Numbered from the stretch's first letter, positions 1 to 8,386 are shown. The stretch: 47,324 nucleotides of DNA from Arthrobacter sp. OV608 (GCA_900110595.1 FOEZ01000026.1:1-47324), one strand, 5' to 3'. Notes: generated from the letters alone by a model not told the origin. Numbers and translations: made by a program.

Positions 1-125
1 GTGTCAAGCTTCACATACTGCCCAGTGCCTTCCGCACGAAGCCGCTTATCCCGCTCCTGCCGATACTTCTCGCGAAGCGAATCACGCTCTTCCTCCGGCA
101 CAAAGCCCTCATTCTCCGAATTCAT
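1..125 (-). CDS. Flavin-containing monooxygenase (Baeyer-Villiger type), N-terminal 41 codons only
   Basis: The minus strand opens with ATG at 125 and runs off the left edge. The visible residues start MNSENEGFVPEEERDSLREK and continue KYRQERDKRLRAEGTGQYVKL. A charged helix of the form LREKYRxERDKRLR followed by a short hydrophilic stretch is typical of the region just before the FAD-binding fold in cyclohexanone monooxygenase-like enzymes, which insert oxygen into ketones using FAD and NADPH. The call rests on this short stretch alone; the FAD motif lies outside the window. Confidence 0.5.
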   Translation of the reverse strand, partial: MNSENEGFVPEEERDSLREKYRQERDKRLRAEGTGQYVKLD

Positions 126-555
126 ACAGAGCCTCCGCTTATCCGTTGCCTCACCGTGGATCGCATGCGACACCCCCACGAAATCGGACATGACCCTCAA
201 TGTCCGCACGCCGCTACATCCCACGGAATCCAATTAACCCTTCCGATGGTATCGTATCCAGATTTGGAAATCGAGTACCACCATGGAAGTGATTGTCGCT
301 GACAGCACAAACCTGCATACGTATCCGCTGATGGACCGCACTAGTGCGGAGATACCCCCGCTGTCACACCACCGCCAACGGTCAACACCTGACCAGTGAG
401 CACGGCGGAGGCCAGACTGATGAGCGTAAACGCGAGTCCATGAGCTCCTGGAGGCCTACAAGCTCACGCCGTGAGTAAATGTCCTTCGTTGGGCGAAGGG
501 ATAGATTGCTTTTCGTCGGGCAATGCGCGGCACTCACGTCAGCCATGGAACGTAC
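126..555. other. Gene-poor interval with an SDR remnant and small palindromes
   Basis: No intact gene is visible. The stretch holds a short-chain dehydrogenase tail fragment (341-436, minus), a perfect 14-base palindrome CCGCACTAGTGCGG at 336-349 that overlaps the fragment's stop, and a hairpin at 483-499 (CCTTCG, five-base loop, CGAAGG) that could end transcripts of the ASCH gene on the minus strand. Base composition is less GC-rich than the core genes further right. Confidence 0.4.
341..436 (-). pseudogene. C-terminal fragment of a short-chain dehydrogenase/reductase
   Basis: The minus strand reads AFTLISLASAVLTGQV followed by LTVGGGVTAG and a stop at 341. This matches the conserved SDR tail (FLASDxAxxVTGQVLxVDGG), which closes the substrate pocket and helps tetramer packing. 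The usual Asp of VDGG is Gly here. No SDR nucleotide-binding or YxxxK segment is found upstream, so this is a relic of a deleted gene. It is unrelated in position to the intact SDR gene at 3304-4056. Confidence 0.45.
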
Positions 556-960
556 CTACTCGACCAGATGGAAGAACCTGACGACAACAGGTGTTTCGTC
601 AGTAATGCTCCAGTTGGGATCAGATGTCGCACCCTGAATAGCGGCAGCATACGATTGCCAGCCCTGGACGTGCACACGGCGCCAGTCTTCGACGCCCTCA
701 AAGAATCCGCCCTCCGCGCTCGAAACGTCCTCTCCGACGGCCGCGAGTGGCATGATCCTCACTTCGTCGATCTCGATGATGCCGGCGACGCTGCCGTTGG
801 AGCCGACGACCTCGTATCGATCGCCAGGTTTCGAGATTTCCTTCTGTTCAAGGTCGAAGATCGCGGCGAGTCTGCTTGTTGCGGTCTTCTTACCACTCAA
901 GACAGACGCGATTATCCGATCCCGCAGTTCGCCTGGCTGTGCGAATTCGATGCGTTGCAT
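556..960 (-). CDS. ASCH domain protein
   Basis: A 134-residue protein starting MQRIEFAQPGELRDRIIASV. The N-terminal FAQPGELRDR and SGKKTATSRL segments, then the middle GDRYEVVG and GIIEIDEVRI strands, match the ASCH fold, a PUA-like beta barrel thought to bind RNA or nucleoside-type ligands. I chose ATG at 960 because homology begins there. An in-frame ATG at 1047, preceded by GAGGG, would add 29 residues and overlap the exporter pseudogene by 14 bases; its translation shows no known motif but the ribosome site is better. It lies downstream of the broken exporter on the same strand. The cellular role of such stand-alone ASCH proteins is not established. Confidence 0.75.
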   Translation of the reverse strand: MQRIEFAQPGELRDRIIASVLSGKKTATSRLAAIFDLEQKEISKPGDRYEVVGSNGSVAGIIEIDEVRIMPLAAVGEDVSSAEGGFFEGVEDWRRVHVQGWQSYAAAIQGATSDPNWSITDETPVVVRFFHLVE

Positions 961-1033
961 TTTCTTTTTTCGCCAGTCGTCGCCAGACAGGTTCGCCCGG
1001 GTAACGGGTTCGATCACATCTGGCTCGTCCCCC

Positions 1034-2608
1034 TCACTTTCGGCCATCAGCTGCCCTCGCGCTGAAGGCGTCGGGCACGAGGTCACGTTCGATGGTTGTC
1101 TTCAGCGGCACTTCCTTCACAAGGCACAGCAGCACCAACGCGATGAGGGCAAGCGGCGCCATCCACAGCCTGAGAGGGGTGAGCGCGTCGTTGTAACCGT
1201 GCACGACGATGTCGCGCACCGGCGCCGGCAGCTCAAGCACACCCTGCGGCGTGAGCGACGAGATGTCACCGACCCGCGGTTCGGCGTCCAATGGCAATCG
1301 CTCGCGCATGATGTCGATCAGCCGCAGGGCGAACAGGCTGCCAATGACGGCACTGCCCAGCGACGCACCGATCTGACGACAGAAGGTGTTCGCCGCAGTC
1401 GCCGTACCCACGACTCGGTCCGGGAATGAGTTCTGCACGATCAGCAGCAGGATCTGGAGGTTCACGCCCAGCCCCCAACCCAGCAGTCCGATCTCGACGC
1501 AGAACCACCAAAGCGGTGTCTCGGGTGTCATCGTGCCCAGCAGGACGAGAGCGATAGCAATGAATGCCGCGCCGGTGATTGGCATCCACTTATATCGCCC
1601 GTACTTGCTGACAAGCCACCGCTCAACAGGGATGCGACAATCATCATGGCCATCATCGGCACCATAAGAAGGCCTGTCGATGTGGCATCCGCCCCAAAGG
1701 TCATCTGCAGGTACGTCGGCAAGTATCCCATCGCACCACATGGTGACGCCGACCAGCAGGCTCGCCGCGGTCGTGAGATTGAAGTTGCGGTCCCGAAACA
1801 GGGTGGGCGGAATGATCGGCTCGGTCGCCCGGCCCTCGATGAGAACGAACAGCATGGCCAGGACCGCGGTAGCCGCGATCAACGACAGGATTACGGGCGA
1901 GGTCCACTCGTAATCGTTACCCGCCCACGACGCCACCAGGATCAAACACGCCATCGCCCCGGCAAGCGTCATAATGCCGTATACGTCGATCTTCGGCCTC
2001 GAGCTAATACCCTTCGGTAAGTGCAGTAATGTGATCGCCGCGAGAAGCGCCAGCGTGCCAAGCGGGACGTTAAGTCAGAAGGTCCAACGCCAGCCAATTT
2101 CTTCTGTAAGCCAGCCACCCAGCAACGGACCGACGACCGACGCCACTGCGAAGACCGCACCCATGATGCCCATGTACTTGCCGCGTTCACGCACCGGCAC
2201 GACGTCGGCGATGATCGCGTGCGACAGGATGATCAGGCCTCCACCACCGAGCCCCTGCACAATGCGCCCCGCGATGAGCACACCCATGTCGGGAGCGAGT
2301 GCGCCGATGACCGAACCGAAAATGAATGCGATGATCGCGAAGATCATGGGCCCTTTGCGTCCGATCAGGTCGCTCATCTTGCCGTAGATCGGCATCGTGA
2401 TGGTCGAGGCCAGCATGAATGCGGTCATCACCCACAGCATCTGGTCGACACCGCCGAGCTCTCCCACCATCGTTGGCATCGCGGCGCTGAGCGCCGTCTG
2501 GCTCAACGCAGCGAGGAGCATCGCGAGCACCAGTCCGATAATAAGCAGGACCATCCCGCGCCTCGATTCGTGCGAGCGGGGGCGTGGAACAGTCCGGGAA
2601 TCGGTCAT
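1034..2608 (-). pseudogene. DHA2-family MFS drug exporter, broken by one stop and two frameshifts
   Basis: The N-terminal part (MTDSRTVPRP, then LAALSQTALSAAMPTMVGEL, the GRKGPMIFA loop and GRIVQGLGGGGLI) is a 14-helix DHA2 proton-driven multidrug transporter. At 2075-2077 an in-frame TGA interrupts the family motif WRWTF-x-LNVPLG, after which the same frame continues. Near 1730-1738 the frame shifts into the next (MGYLPTYLQMTFGADATSTG), and near 1613, where GGTGGCTTGTCAGC appears to lack one G, it returns (LVSKYGRYKWM). The two shifts compensate and the C-terminal third is otherwise well preserved, so decay is recent or part of it is sequencing error. The start overlaps the TetR remnant by ATGA, a regulator-exporter operon. 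Confidence 0.8.
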
Positions 2609-2999
2609 GGCAGCGTACGCAGTACTTCTCGAAGTGTGTGTAAGGTCTCCTCGACCTGTACATGGATGTCCGACGACGCCGACTCGACACCGATCATCCG
2701 TGCCCACTGGCGCTGAATGAGCTGCGGATGCTCCGTCATCAGCATCTTGCGCTGCTCGAGTAGCTTCTCGTCGCTAGGCGTGAATACACCGACCATCACC
2801 GAAAGCATGTCTCCGTGGAGATCGTTCGACCCTCCGGAGCGGAGCTCGTCAAGCTCATCGTCGGTCGGCAGCCCTCATGCAGCCCTACGATCGCATCTTC
2901 CTTCGTCGGGTAGTAACGTGGTGTCGATCGTGGAAGCAAGAAAAAGCCTCCGCCGAGCAGGCCTCCGAACTGGTGCCGCGCCACAGACGGTGTCTCCAA
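2605..2999 (-). pseudogene. TetR-type regulator remnant upstream of the exporter
   Basis: In one frame lies RYYPTKEDAIVGLHEG, the end of a TetR DNA-binding domain (helix 3 and the conserved YYPTKE turn). In another frame, after an in-frame TGA, lies DDELDELRSGGSNDLHGD and then MLSVMVGVFTPSDEKLLEQR to a stop at 2605. A one-base shift near 2865 separates the halves, and the recognition helix before RYYP is also scrambled (GGGFFLLPRSTP). Its stop overlaps the exporter start, as expected for a local repressor of a drug efflux operon. No functional protein can be made as the sequence stands. Confidence 0.6.
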
Positions 3000-3303
3000 A
3001 ACGCTTGCCCGGGATTATGGAGATCAGCGGGGAAACCGTCTACCAGTACCTGCGCAAGCCACGAAGGCTCCTGCTTATTTTGCTGCTCAGAGCCAGGCAG
3101 GGAACGGGTGACTTGAAGTAATGCGCCCTTGTCGAGACCAGCTCTGACGCTGCAATCAGGTTTCGACGACGGACCGGAGGACTTTGGTCTCTCTGGCCCG
3201 CCGTCGCTGCGACGTCATCCACACAATGCCCGAAGCGCAACCCTCTGCTAAGACGAACTTTCCCAAGCCGCTTGAAAAGCATAGGGACAACCCCCGGCTG
3301 AGC
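3000..3303. other. Interval without an assignable gene
   Basis: Nothing convincing is encoded. On the plus strand, around 3017-3066, a stretch translates as MEISGETVYQYLRKP, faintly like the (I)SxETIYxxL motif of IS30-type transposases, but it is too short to call. No terminal inverted repeats were found. The interval separates the TetR remnant from the intact SDR gene. Confidence 0.3.
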
Positions 3304-4056
3304 CTACTGAGGCGCCATGCGGAGCGCCCCGTCCATGCGCACCGTTTCGCCGTTGATGTAGTCGTGTTCGGCGAGCATCAGAACGAGTTGCGCAAACTCG
3401 TCGGGCCGAGCGAGCCGTCCGGGGAAGGGAACACCCGCAGCGAGCCGTGCCCTGTAGTCGTCAGCCACGGTGGCCAGCATCGGGGTGTCTACTATTCCGG
3501 GGGCGATCGTGTTCACCCGGATTCCGGACCGTGCAAGGTCTCGAGCGGCCACGATCGTCATCGCGGCGACTCCGCCTTTCGATGCTGAGTATGCGATCTG
3601 TCCGATTTGACCTTCGAACGCCGCAACGGAGGCGGTGTTGATGATGAGGCCACGCTGGCCGTTTTCATCCCCGGATTTTTCGCACATTTTCTCGGCCGCG
3701 AGGCGCATCACGTTGAACGTGCCAACGAGGTTGATATCGATGGTTCGCTGAAATGTCGCCAGATCGTGGGTGCCTTTGGATGACAGGATCCGCCGAGCCG
3801 GCCCGATCCCCGCGCAGTTGACAGCAAGGCGAAGAACGCCATTTCCAACTGCATCGAGCGCCGCCCTCACCTCATCCTCTTTCGTAACATCCGCGGCTAC
3901 GTAGGTCAGTCGATCCTTACTGGGGGCCTGCTCAATAGAGGAAGGCAGATCAATGCCCACCACGGCGGCGCCTCTCGCAAGGAGGGCATCCACGGTTGCC
4001 GCACCCAGCCCGGATGCGGCTCCGGTCACGAGGGCGGTTGTGTCTTTCAGTTCCAC
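3304..4056 (-). CDS. SDR family dehydrogenase, 3-hydroxyacyl-CoA dehydrogenase type-2-like
   Basis: A 250-residue classical short-chain dehydrogenase. Visible are the NAD-binding TGAASGLG (11-18), an acidic residue after the second strand (GIDLP, favouring NAD over NADP), NCAGIGPA, the Ser of INTASVAAFEG and the catalytic YSASK, and a tail ending NGETVRMDGALRMAPQ. This tail and the VAAFEGQIGQIAYSASKGG segment resemble the HSD17B10/3-hydroxy-2-methylbutyryl-CoA dehydrogenase branch, which oxidises 3-hydroxyacyl-CoA or hydroxysteroids. The start is GTG at 4056, five bases after AAGGAG; the upstream in-frame ATG (4086) lacks a ribosome site. No acyl-CoA genes flank it, so the substrate is open. 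Confidence 0.85.
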   Translation of the reverse strand: MELKDTTALVTGAASGLGAATVDALLARGAAVVGIDLPSSIEQAPSKDRLTYVAADVTKEDEVRAALDAVGNGVLRLAVNCAGIGPARRILSSKGTHDLATFQRTIDINLVGTFNVMRLAAEKMCEKSGDENGQRGLIINTASVAAFEGQIGQIAYSASKGGVAAMTIVAARDLARSGIRVNTIAPGIVDTPMLATVADDYRARLAAGVPFPGRLARPDEFAQLVLMLAEHDYINGETVRMDGALRMAPQ

Positions 4057-4122
4057 GATTCTCCTTCGTCTAAAATCATCAATCACAAATGCTCGGCATC
4101 CGCGGCAGACTCCGTATTCAAT

Positions 4123-4332
4123 TCACGTCAAGCTACGGGAGGTGTCCGATTCCTGTTCGCGGAATGGCACAATCATCTCGGCCGCGCCGGCTTGGAAATC
4201 GGTCTGCGGTGTCACGCCCAGATCACGCTGAGCCGCACTGCCGTCGATGAGCGCCGTTTCCCAACCTCTGGAAGTGGATTCGTGAGAGATACACGCACCA
4301 GGAACCCAGTAGTTTGATCCCGGGCTGGTCAC
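4123..4332 (-). pseudogene. Possible C-terminal remnant of an NAD-dependent epimerase/dehydratase
   Basis: The minus strand has a 69-codon open frame with ALIDGSAAQRDLGVTPQTDF and QAGAAEMIVPFREQ. This recalls the C-terminal segment of extended SDR epimerases, where D-xSxAERxLGFxPxxxFxxGL precedes the last helix. Nothing resembling the Rossmann part is present upstream. The apparent ATG lies inside an inverted repeat (4323-4359), so the true start is probably lost. An alternative is a spurious frame. Confidence 0.3.
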
Positions 4333-4359
4333 TAGTGCTATGCAAACGAGTGACCAGCC
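4323..4359. repeat. Perfect 11-bp inverted repeat
   Basis: Arms GGCTGGTCACT (4323-4333) and AGTGACCAGCC (4349-4359) flank a 15-base spacer; with one mismatch the pairing extends outward by CCC/GGG. It could be a regulator's operator or a hairpin left at a recombination site. There is no T run on either side, so a terminator is unlikely. Confidence 0.55.
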
Positions 4360-4740
4360 TGGGCATGCTTGAGAGGTTACCGGCCATTGAATACGATGTC
4401 AATCAAGTCGCGACCTATCTGAAATCCCACGGAGATAGGCGGATATGATGTGTGCTGCTTGGCTCGGCGCAGGAGCTTTTGACTACCTAATGTGATGTCT
4501 CGGCAGATCGGTGACGGTTCTACCTTAGGACATCGGCCCCGGCAACCACCACTGGTTCGGCAAAGACCACAGCCGCCGGCGCGGGTGCGCTGGCATTGGC
4601 ATCGGGGAAGAACCGGGATTATATTGGCCTGGGCGCTTCGGCTACGGCTGACGTCCCCGGACTGCTGCGGGGTTATGCGCCCGGGCAGTCCCGATTGAAT
4701 ACGTTCGTCGTTCGACAGCCAAGGTCGCCGGGTTGGACGC
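4360..4740. other. Upstream region of the LacI gene, no clear gene
   Basis: No supported gene. A weak hairpin CCTATCT/AGATAGG lies at about 4411-4437. From 4530 to 4735 one plus-strand frame reads as a low-complexity Ala/Thr/Gly-rich run followed by GKNRDYIGLGASATADVPGL and LRGYAPGQSRLNTFVVRQ without a start. It may be a decayed coding segment of unknown family. Confidence 0.25.
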
Positions 4741-4746
4741 TAGTAT
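4741..4746 (+). promoter_or_regulatory. -10 box (TAGTAT) for a leaderless lacI-type transcript
   Basis: TAGTAT fits TANNNT and ends seven bases before the in-frame GTG at 4754. No purine-rich ribosome site precedes that GTG, so transcription starting at or next to the start codon is likely. No good -35 is visible. Confidence 0.45.
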
Positions 4747-4753
4747 CTGTGGT

Positions 4754-5788
4754 GTGACCATTACAAGTGAAAAAGACATATTGACGAGCAGAGACATCGC
4801 GCGGATGAGCGGTGTGTCTCAAAGTACGGTGTCGCGCGTCCTGAGCGGACACCCTAATGTCTCGGCGAAGACCCGCGCCGCGGTCACGGAGATCCTCAAT
4901 CAGACCGGGTTTGTGCCTAACGCCTCCGCTCGAGCAATGCGTACTCAACGCTCAAGGTCGATCGGTGTGGTCGTGTCTACGCCTGTTAACTTGTATGGGC
5001 TGGAAGTGATGGGACAGGTGCACGAACACGTGGCCCGTCACGGCCTCCGTTTGAGTGTGTGGCTTGCCGATGTTGATGGCAGCGCCCCGGATGCCTTGCA
5101 GGCGCTGCGCGAGCGGTCCGTCGACGGCTTGATCTACACCGCGGCGGTGGATCATATGCCGGAGCTTGAGGCCGACATAAATGCCGGCGCACCGATCGTG
5201 CTCATGGGGCGAACGATCCGCGGCGTGGCTACGGACACAGTGGCCGGAGCGAACGCCCAAGGCGGCCGCCGGGTAGCTGACTACCTGATCCAGCATGGCC
5301 GTCGTGACGTCGCATGGGTAGGAGGCCGCGCGTTCAGCCCAGGGCGTGAAATCGAGCAAGGTTTCCGGAATCGGCTAGCGAGCCTCGGGTCCCCAATAGA
5401 CGAAAGTCGCGTCGTCTACGGAGACCTTTTCTACGCTTCCGGCGAGGCGGCAGTCGAGCAGCTCTGGAATAGCAAAAGCAAACCCGATACGATTTTCTGC
5501 GCCAACGATCTCGTCGCATACGGCGTACTTGACGCCGCCCGCAAGTCCAACATCCGTGTTCCGGAGGACCTCTGGGTGATCGGGTACAACAACATTCCGA
5601 TCTCGGGCTGGGCTGCGTACGACCTAACCACGGTGTATCAGCCGATTACAGACATGGCGCGGGTAAGCGTAGAGCTGCTCCTGCAGCGGATTGAGGGAAA
5701 ACAAGGGACCTCGCCACAGCGGCGACGGCTCGAGGGGAAGCTCATTGTTCGAGGCTCCACCGCCCACGCGCCCCACGAGTCGAGTTGA
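4754..5788 (+). CDS. LacI family transcriptional regulator
   Basis: A 344-residue LacI/GalR protein. The N-terminal helix-turn-helix and hinge are clear (SRDIARMSGVSQSTVSRVLS, then NVSAKTRAAV and GFVPNASARAMRT), followed by a periplasmic-binding-protein-like effector domain starting RSRSIGVVVSTP and including the family signature IFCANDLVAYGVLDAARKSN and VIGYNNIPISGWAAYDLTTV. It would bind a palindromic operator and release it on sugar or nucleoside binding. The start is taken as GTG 4754 behind a -10 box; TTG 4733 is the alternative. No sugar transporter or hydrolase sits beside it: an AraC fragment follows three bases after its stop, so its target genes have probably been lost or lie elsewhere. 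Confidence 0.9.
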   Translation: MTITSEKDILTSRDIARMSGVSQSTVSRVLSGHPNVSAKTRAAVTEILNQTGFVPNASARAMRTQRSRSIGVVVSTPVNLYGLEVMGQVHEHVARHGLRLSVWLADVDGSAPDALQALRERSVDGLIYTAAVDHMPELEADINAGAPIVLMGRTIRGVATDTVAGANAQGGRRVADYLIQHGRRDVAWVGGRAFSPGREIEQGFRNRLASLGSPIDESRVVYGDLFYASGEAAVEQLWNSKSKPDTIFCANDLVAYGVLDAARKSNIRVPEDLWVIGYNNIPISGWAAYDLTTVYQPITDMARVSVELLLQRIEGKQGTSPQRRRLEGKLIVRGSTAHAPHESS

Positions 5789-5790
5789 GA

Positions 5791-5874
5791 CGAAGCCTGG
5801 ACGCGGCCAGCTTCAGCCGCACCTTCCGCGGCGCCTTCGGCCTGTCCCCCACCAACTGGCACCGCCAGGCCTGA
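5791..5874 (+). pseudogene. C-terminal fragment of an AraC-family regulator
   Basis: Directly after the LacI stop (5786-5788) the plus strand reads SLDAASFSRTFRGAFGLSPT then NWHRQA and a stop at 5872-5874. This is the end of the second helix-turn-helix of AraC regulators (FSRxFRxxFGxSPxxWR). Everything upstream of it is missing and replaced by the LacI gene, marking a recombination junction at about 5789-5791. Confidence 0.7.
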
Positions 5875-5919
5875 TCCGACGCGCGAGCGTACGACGGCGG
5901 GCTGGCGCCGGCTTGGAGC

Positions 5920-7257
5920 CTAGATCAGCCCCTGTGCCAGCATGGCGTCGGCGACCTTGACGAACCCGCCGATGTTCGCGCCCAGGACATAGTCCCCGGG
6001 GGCACCGTATTCTTCGGCGGTGGCAGCGCACAGGTCATGGATTCCCACCATGATGTCCGTCAGGCGCTGCTCGGTGTGCTCGAAGGACCAGGAATCGCGG
6101 CTGGCGTTCTGCTGCATCTCCAGAGCGGAGGTGGCAACTCCACCGGCGTTGGCTGCCTTGCCGGGCGCGAACAGGACGCCTGCCTGCTGGAAGACCGCGA
6201 CGGCGTCGGGTGTGCTCGGCATGTTGGCGCCCTCACCCACGGCGAGCAGGCCGCCCTGCACCAGGGCAGCGGCAGCGTCGCCGTCGAGCTCGTTCTGCGT
6301 TGCGCACGGCAGCGCCACTGTGGCGCCGGCATCCCACACCGAGCCGCCGTCCACGTAGGTGGCGCCCGGCTTGCGGACGCCGTACTCCTTGAGCCGTGCA
6401 CGCTCCACTTCCTTGATCTGGCGCAGCAGCGGAACGTCGATGCCGGCCTCGTCGATGATGTAGCCGCTGGAGTCTGAGCAGGCAACCACAGTGGCGCCCA
6501 ATGCCTGGGCCTTCGCGATGGCGTTGATGGCCACGTTGCCGGAACCGGAGACCACCACGCGCTGCCCGTCGAAGGAGAGTCCGCGGGTTTTGAGCATTTC
6601 GCTGGTGAAGATGACCGTCCCGAAACCAGTGGCTTCCGGCCGCACCAGGGACCCGCCCCAGGAGATGCCCTTTCCGGTGAGGACGCCGGATTCGTAGCGG
6701 TTGGTGATGCGCTTGTACTGGCCGAAGAGGTAGCCGATTTCGCGCCCGCCCACGCCGATGTCGCCGGCCGGGACATCGGTGTACTCGCCGATGTGGCGGT
6801 AAAGCTCGGTCATGAAGGACTGGCAGAACCGCATGACCTCGGCGTCGCTGCGGCCGCGGGGGTCGAAGTCGGAGCCGCCCTTGCCGCCGCCTATGGGCAT
6901 GCCGGTCAGCGCGTTTTTGAAGATCTGCTCAAACCCGAGGAATTTGACGATGCCCAGGTTCACTGAGGGGTGGAACCGCAGTCCGCCCTTGTAGGGACCC
7001 AGCGCTGAATTGAATTCCACGCGGAAGCCGCGGTTGATCTGCACCCGGCCTTGATCGTCCGTCCAGGGGACGCGGAAAATGATCTGCCGCTCAGGTTCGC
7101 AGAGCCGCTCGAGGATGGCTGCTTCGAGGAACTCGGGGTGGCGGTCGTGGACCGGACCGAGGCTTTCGAAGACCTCGGTGATAACTTGGTGGAATTCCGC
7201 TTCACCGGGGTTTCTGGCCAGGACTGTATCCCTGATGGCCTCCAGCCGAGCATGCAT
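5920..7257 (-). CDS. gdhA: NADP-specific glutamate dehydrogenase
   Basis: A 445-residue hexameric-type glutamate dehydrogenase, which aminates 2-oxoglutarate with ammonium and NADPH and is a main route of nitrogen assimilation. Seen are the substrate-site segments GPYKGGLRFHPSVNLGIVKF and MPIGGGKGGSDFDPRGRSD, the PAGDIGVGGREIGYLFGQY segment, the nucleotide fold VVVSGSGNVA, and the tail EEYGAPGDYVLGANIGGF. Length matches the bacterial small class. Start is ATG 7257, nine bases after AAGGA; a longer frame to 7293 has no ribosome site. It is monocistronic and divergent from the urea/amide channel gene, which fits a shared nitrogen theme. The 200-base intergenic space holds both promoters. Confidence 0.97.
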   Translation of the reverse strand: MHARLEAIRDTVLARNPGEAEFHQVITEVFESLGPVHDRHPEFLEAAILERLCEPERQIIFRVPWTDDQGRVQINRGFRVEFNSALGPYKGGLRFHPSVNLGIVKFLGFEQIFKNALTGMPIGGGKGGSDFDPRGRSDAEVMRFCQSFMTELYRHIGEYTDVPAGDIGVGGREIGYLFGQYKRITNRYESGVLTGKGISWGGSLVRPEATGFGTVIFTSEMLKTRGLSFDGQRVVVSGSGNVAINAIAKAQALGATVVACSDSSGYIIDEAGIDVPLLRQIKEVERARLKEYGVRKPGATYVDGGSVWDAGATVALPCATQNELDGDAAAALVQGGLLAVGEGANMPSTPDAVAVFQQAGVLFAPGKAANAGGVATSALEMQQNASRDSWSFEHTEQRLTDIMVGIHDLCAATAEEYGAPGDYVLGANIGGFVKVADAMLAQGLI

Positions 7258-7457
7258 GAACTTTTCCTTACGTGGCCGAACGAGGGCAGGCACACGCAGG
7301 GCGGCGCTGTCCCAAAGGTTTATGTTTCAACTTATCCGATTACGACTGCGGACTGTTAGGCGGGCGCCGCAGCTTCCGCTAATCTCCGTATTGTGACAGT
7401 TATATTCCACTTTATGAAATGTTTTTCGGGTGAACCTGCCGGCAGCGGGGCGGCCTG

Positions 7458-8126
7458 ATGCCGTACGTCTGCCTCCTCCTCTCCGCCGCCGCGCTGCTGA
7501 TCAACGGCCTGGCCATGCTGGGGCACGTACCTCGCCGTGACGCAGCCGTGCTGAGCCTGGTGGTGGGCATCGTCCAGCTGGTGCTCGGCGTCGTCGTCCT
7601 GTCCCCGGGCAGCTCTGCGGGCGGAGCGCTGACGGCCGCCGGCATGTTCCTGTTCGGCCTGACGTACGTCTACGTGGGCCTGGACTTTTTGCTGGGGCTA
7701 GGGTCGAAGGGGCTGGGCTGGTTCTGCGGCATGGTGGCCCTTGTTGGGTTGCTCCTGGCGGCGGCGTGGTTTGTCAAGGATCCACTGCTGGCCGTTCTCT
7801 GGCTGGGCTGGTCCCTGCTGTGGGGTTTGTTTTTTGCCTCGATGGCCCTCGGCCTGTCCCGGCTGGACCCGTTCACCGGCTGGGCGCTGGTCCTCACCAG
7901 CCAGGTGAGCGCCACCGTCCCGGCCTTTCTGGGGCTCGCCGGGCTGTGGCCGCGCAGCCCGACGGTTGCTGCCGCTGCAGCCGCCGTGCTGGCCGGACTG
8001 TTCGCCGCCGCCGGCGTCCTGGCACGCCGGACCCCTTACGCACACGGAAAGGCCCGATCCGGTGCAGCTGCACCAGACCGGGCCTCTAGCCAACGCCTCG
8101 CTGCCGAAAAGGACGCAGCGCGTTAG
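7458..8126 (+). CDS. AmiS/UreI family urea or short-chain amide channel
   Basis: A 222-residue membrane protein with about six hydrophobic segments, starting MPYVCLLLSAAALLINGLAM. The ordered motifs GLTYVYVGLDFLLGLG, GWFCGMVALVGLLLAAAWF and VLWLGWSLLWGLFFASMAL are typical of the AmiS/UreI family, hexameric inner-membrane channels for urea or acetamide/formamide. No urease or amidase gene is next to it; the divergent gdhA would use the ammonium released. The last 30 or so codons are hydrophilic and overlap a strong hairpin (8051-8084), so the original stop may have been earlier and the present tail may be an extension. Confidence 0.9.
   Translation: MPYVCLLLSAAALLINGLAMLGHVPRRDAAVLSLVVGIVQLVLGVVVLSPGSSAGGALTAAGMFLFGLTYVYVGLDFLLGLGSKGLGWFCGMVALVGLLLAAAWFVKDPLLAVLWLGWSLLWGLFFASMALGLSRLDPFTGWALVLTSQVSATVPAFLGLAGLWPRSPTVAAAAAAVLAGLFAAAGVLARRTPYAHGKARSGAAAPDRASSQRLAAEKDAAR
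8051..8084. repeat. Hairpin with inner 14-bp palindrome inside the channel gene's 3' end
   Basis: Outer arms GGCCCG (8051-8056) and CGGGCC (8079-8084) enclose a perfect palindrome GGTGCAGCTGCACC (8061-8074). It lies in the coding frame about 40 bases before the stop. It looks like a factor-assisted terminator or palindromic repeat now read as protein. Confidence 0.55.
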
Positions 8127-8209
8127 CCGGCCTTCCCAGGCTGCTGATCCGTTGCCGCCGTTCAATCCGGACCTCCGCCATGACACCGGCGGCGAACATC
8201 ACGGGGACA

Positions 8210-8386
8210 GCCACCAGCAGGGCCTCCGGGTTGACCCACAACGTCCACGTGGTTGCGCGGACGCTGTTTGCTTCACTGGACGGCCTGGTTCTCCAGTACT
8301 TGGCGGGGGTGGATCGCGAGGAAATCGCCGCTTCCCTGGAAGAAGTGCACCAAGTCCTGCTGCTCAGGACCGGCGCCGCCACCTGA
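8210..8386 (+). pseudogene. C-terminal fragment of a TetR-family regulator
   Basis: The frame reads HVVARTLFASLDGLVLQYLA then GVDREEIAASLEEVHQVLLL, the last two helices of a TetR ligand/dimerisation domain (LFASLDGLVLQYLAG is characteristic). There is no DNA-binding domain upstream; the preceding bases look unrelated. The opposite strand over 8150-8260 has a hydrophobic open stretch (NPEALLVAVPVMFAAGVMAE) that could belong to another decayed gene. The fragment sits between the channel gene and amylosucrase. Confidence 0.5.

Noticed and set aside
336..349. Perfect palindrome CCGCACTAGTGCGG
   Set aside because: Listed as part of the interval but not as a site: it is isolated, with no promoter or gene start nearby.
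3017..3121. Possible IS30-type transposase fragment (MEISGETVYQYLRKP)
   Set aside because: Only about ten residues resemble the family, with no DDE motif and no terminal repeats.
4492..4698. A 68-codon plus-strand frame
   Set aside because: Arg/Pro-rich with no ribosome site; another frame in the same place looks more protein-like but has no start.
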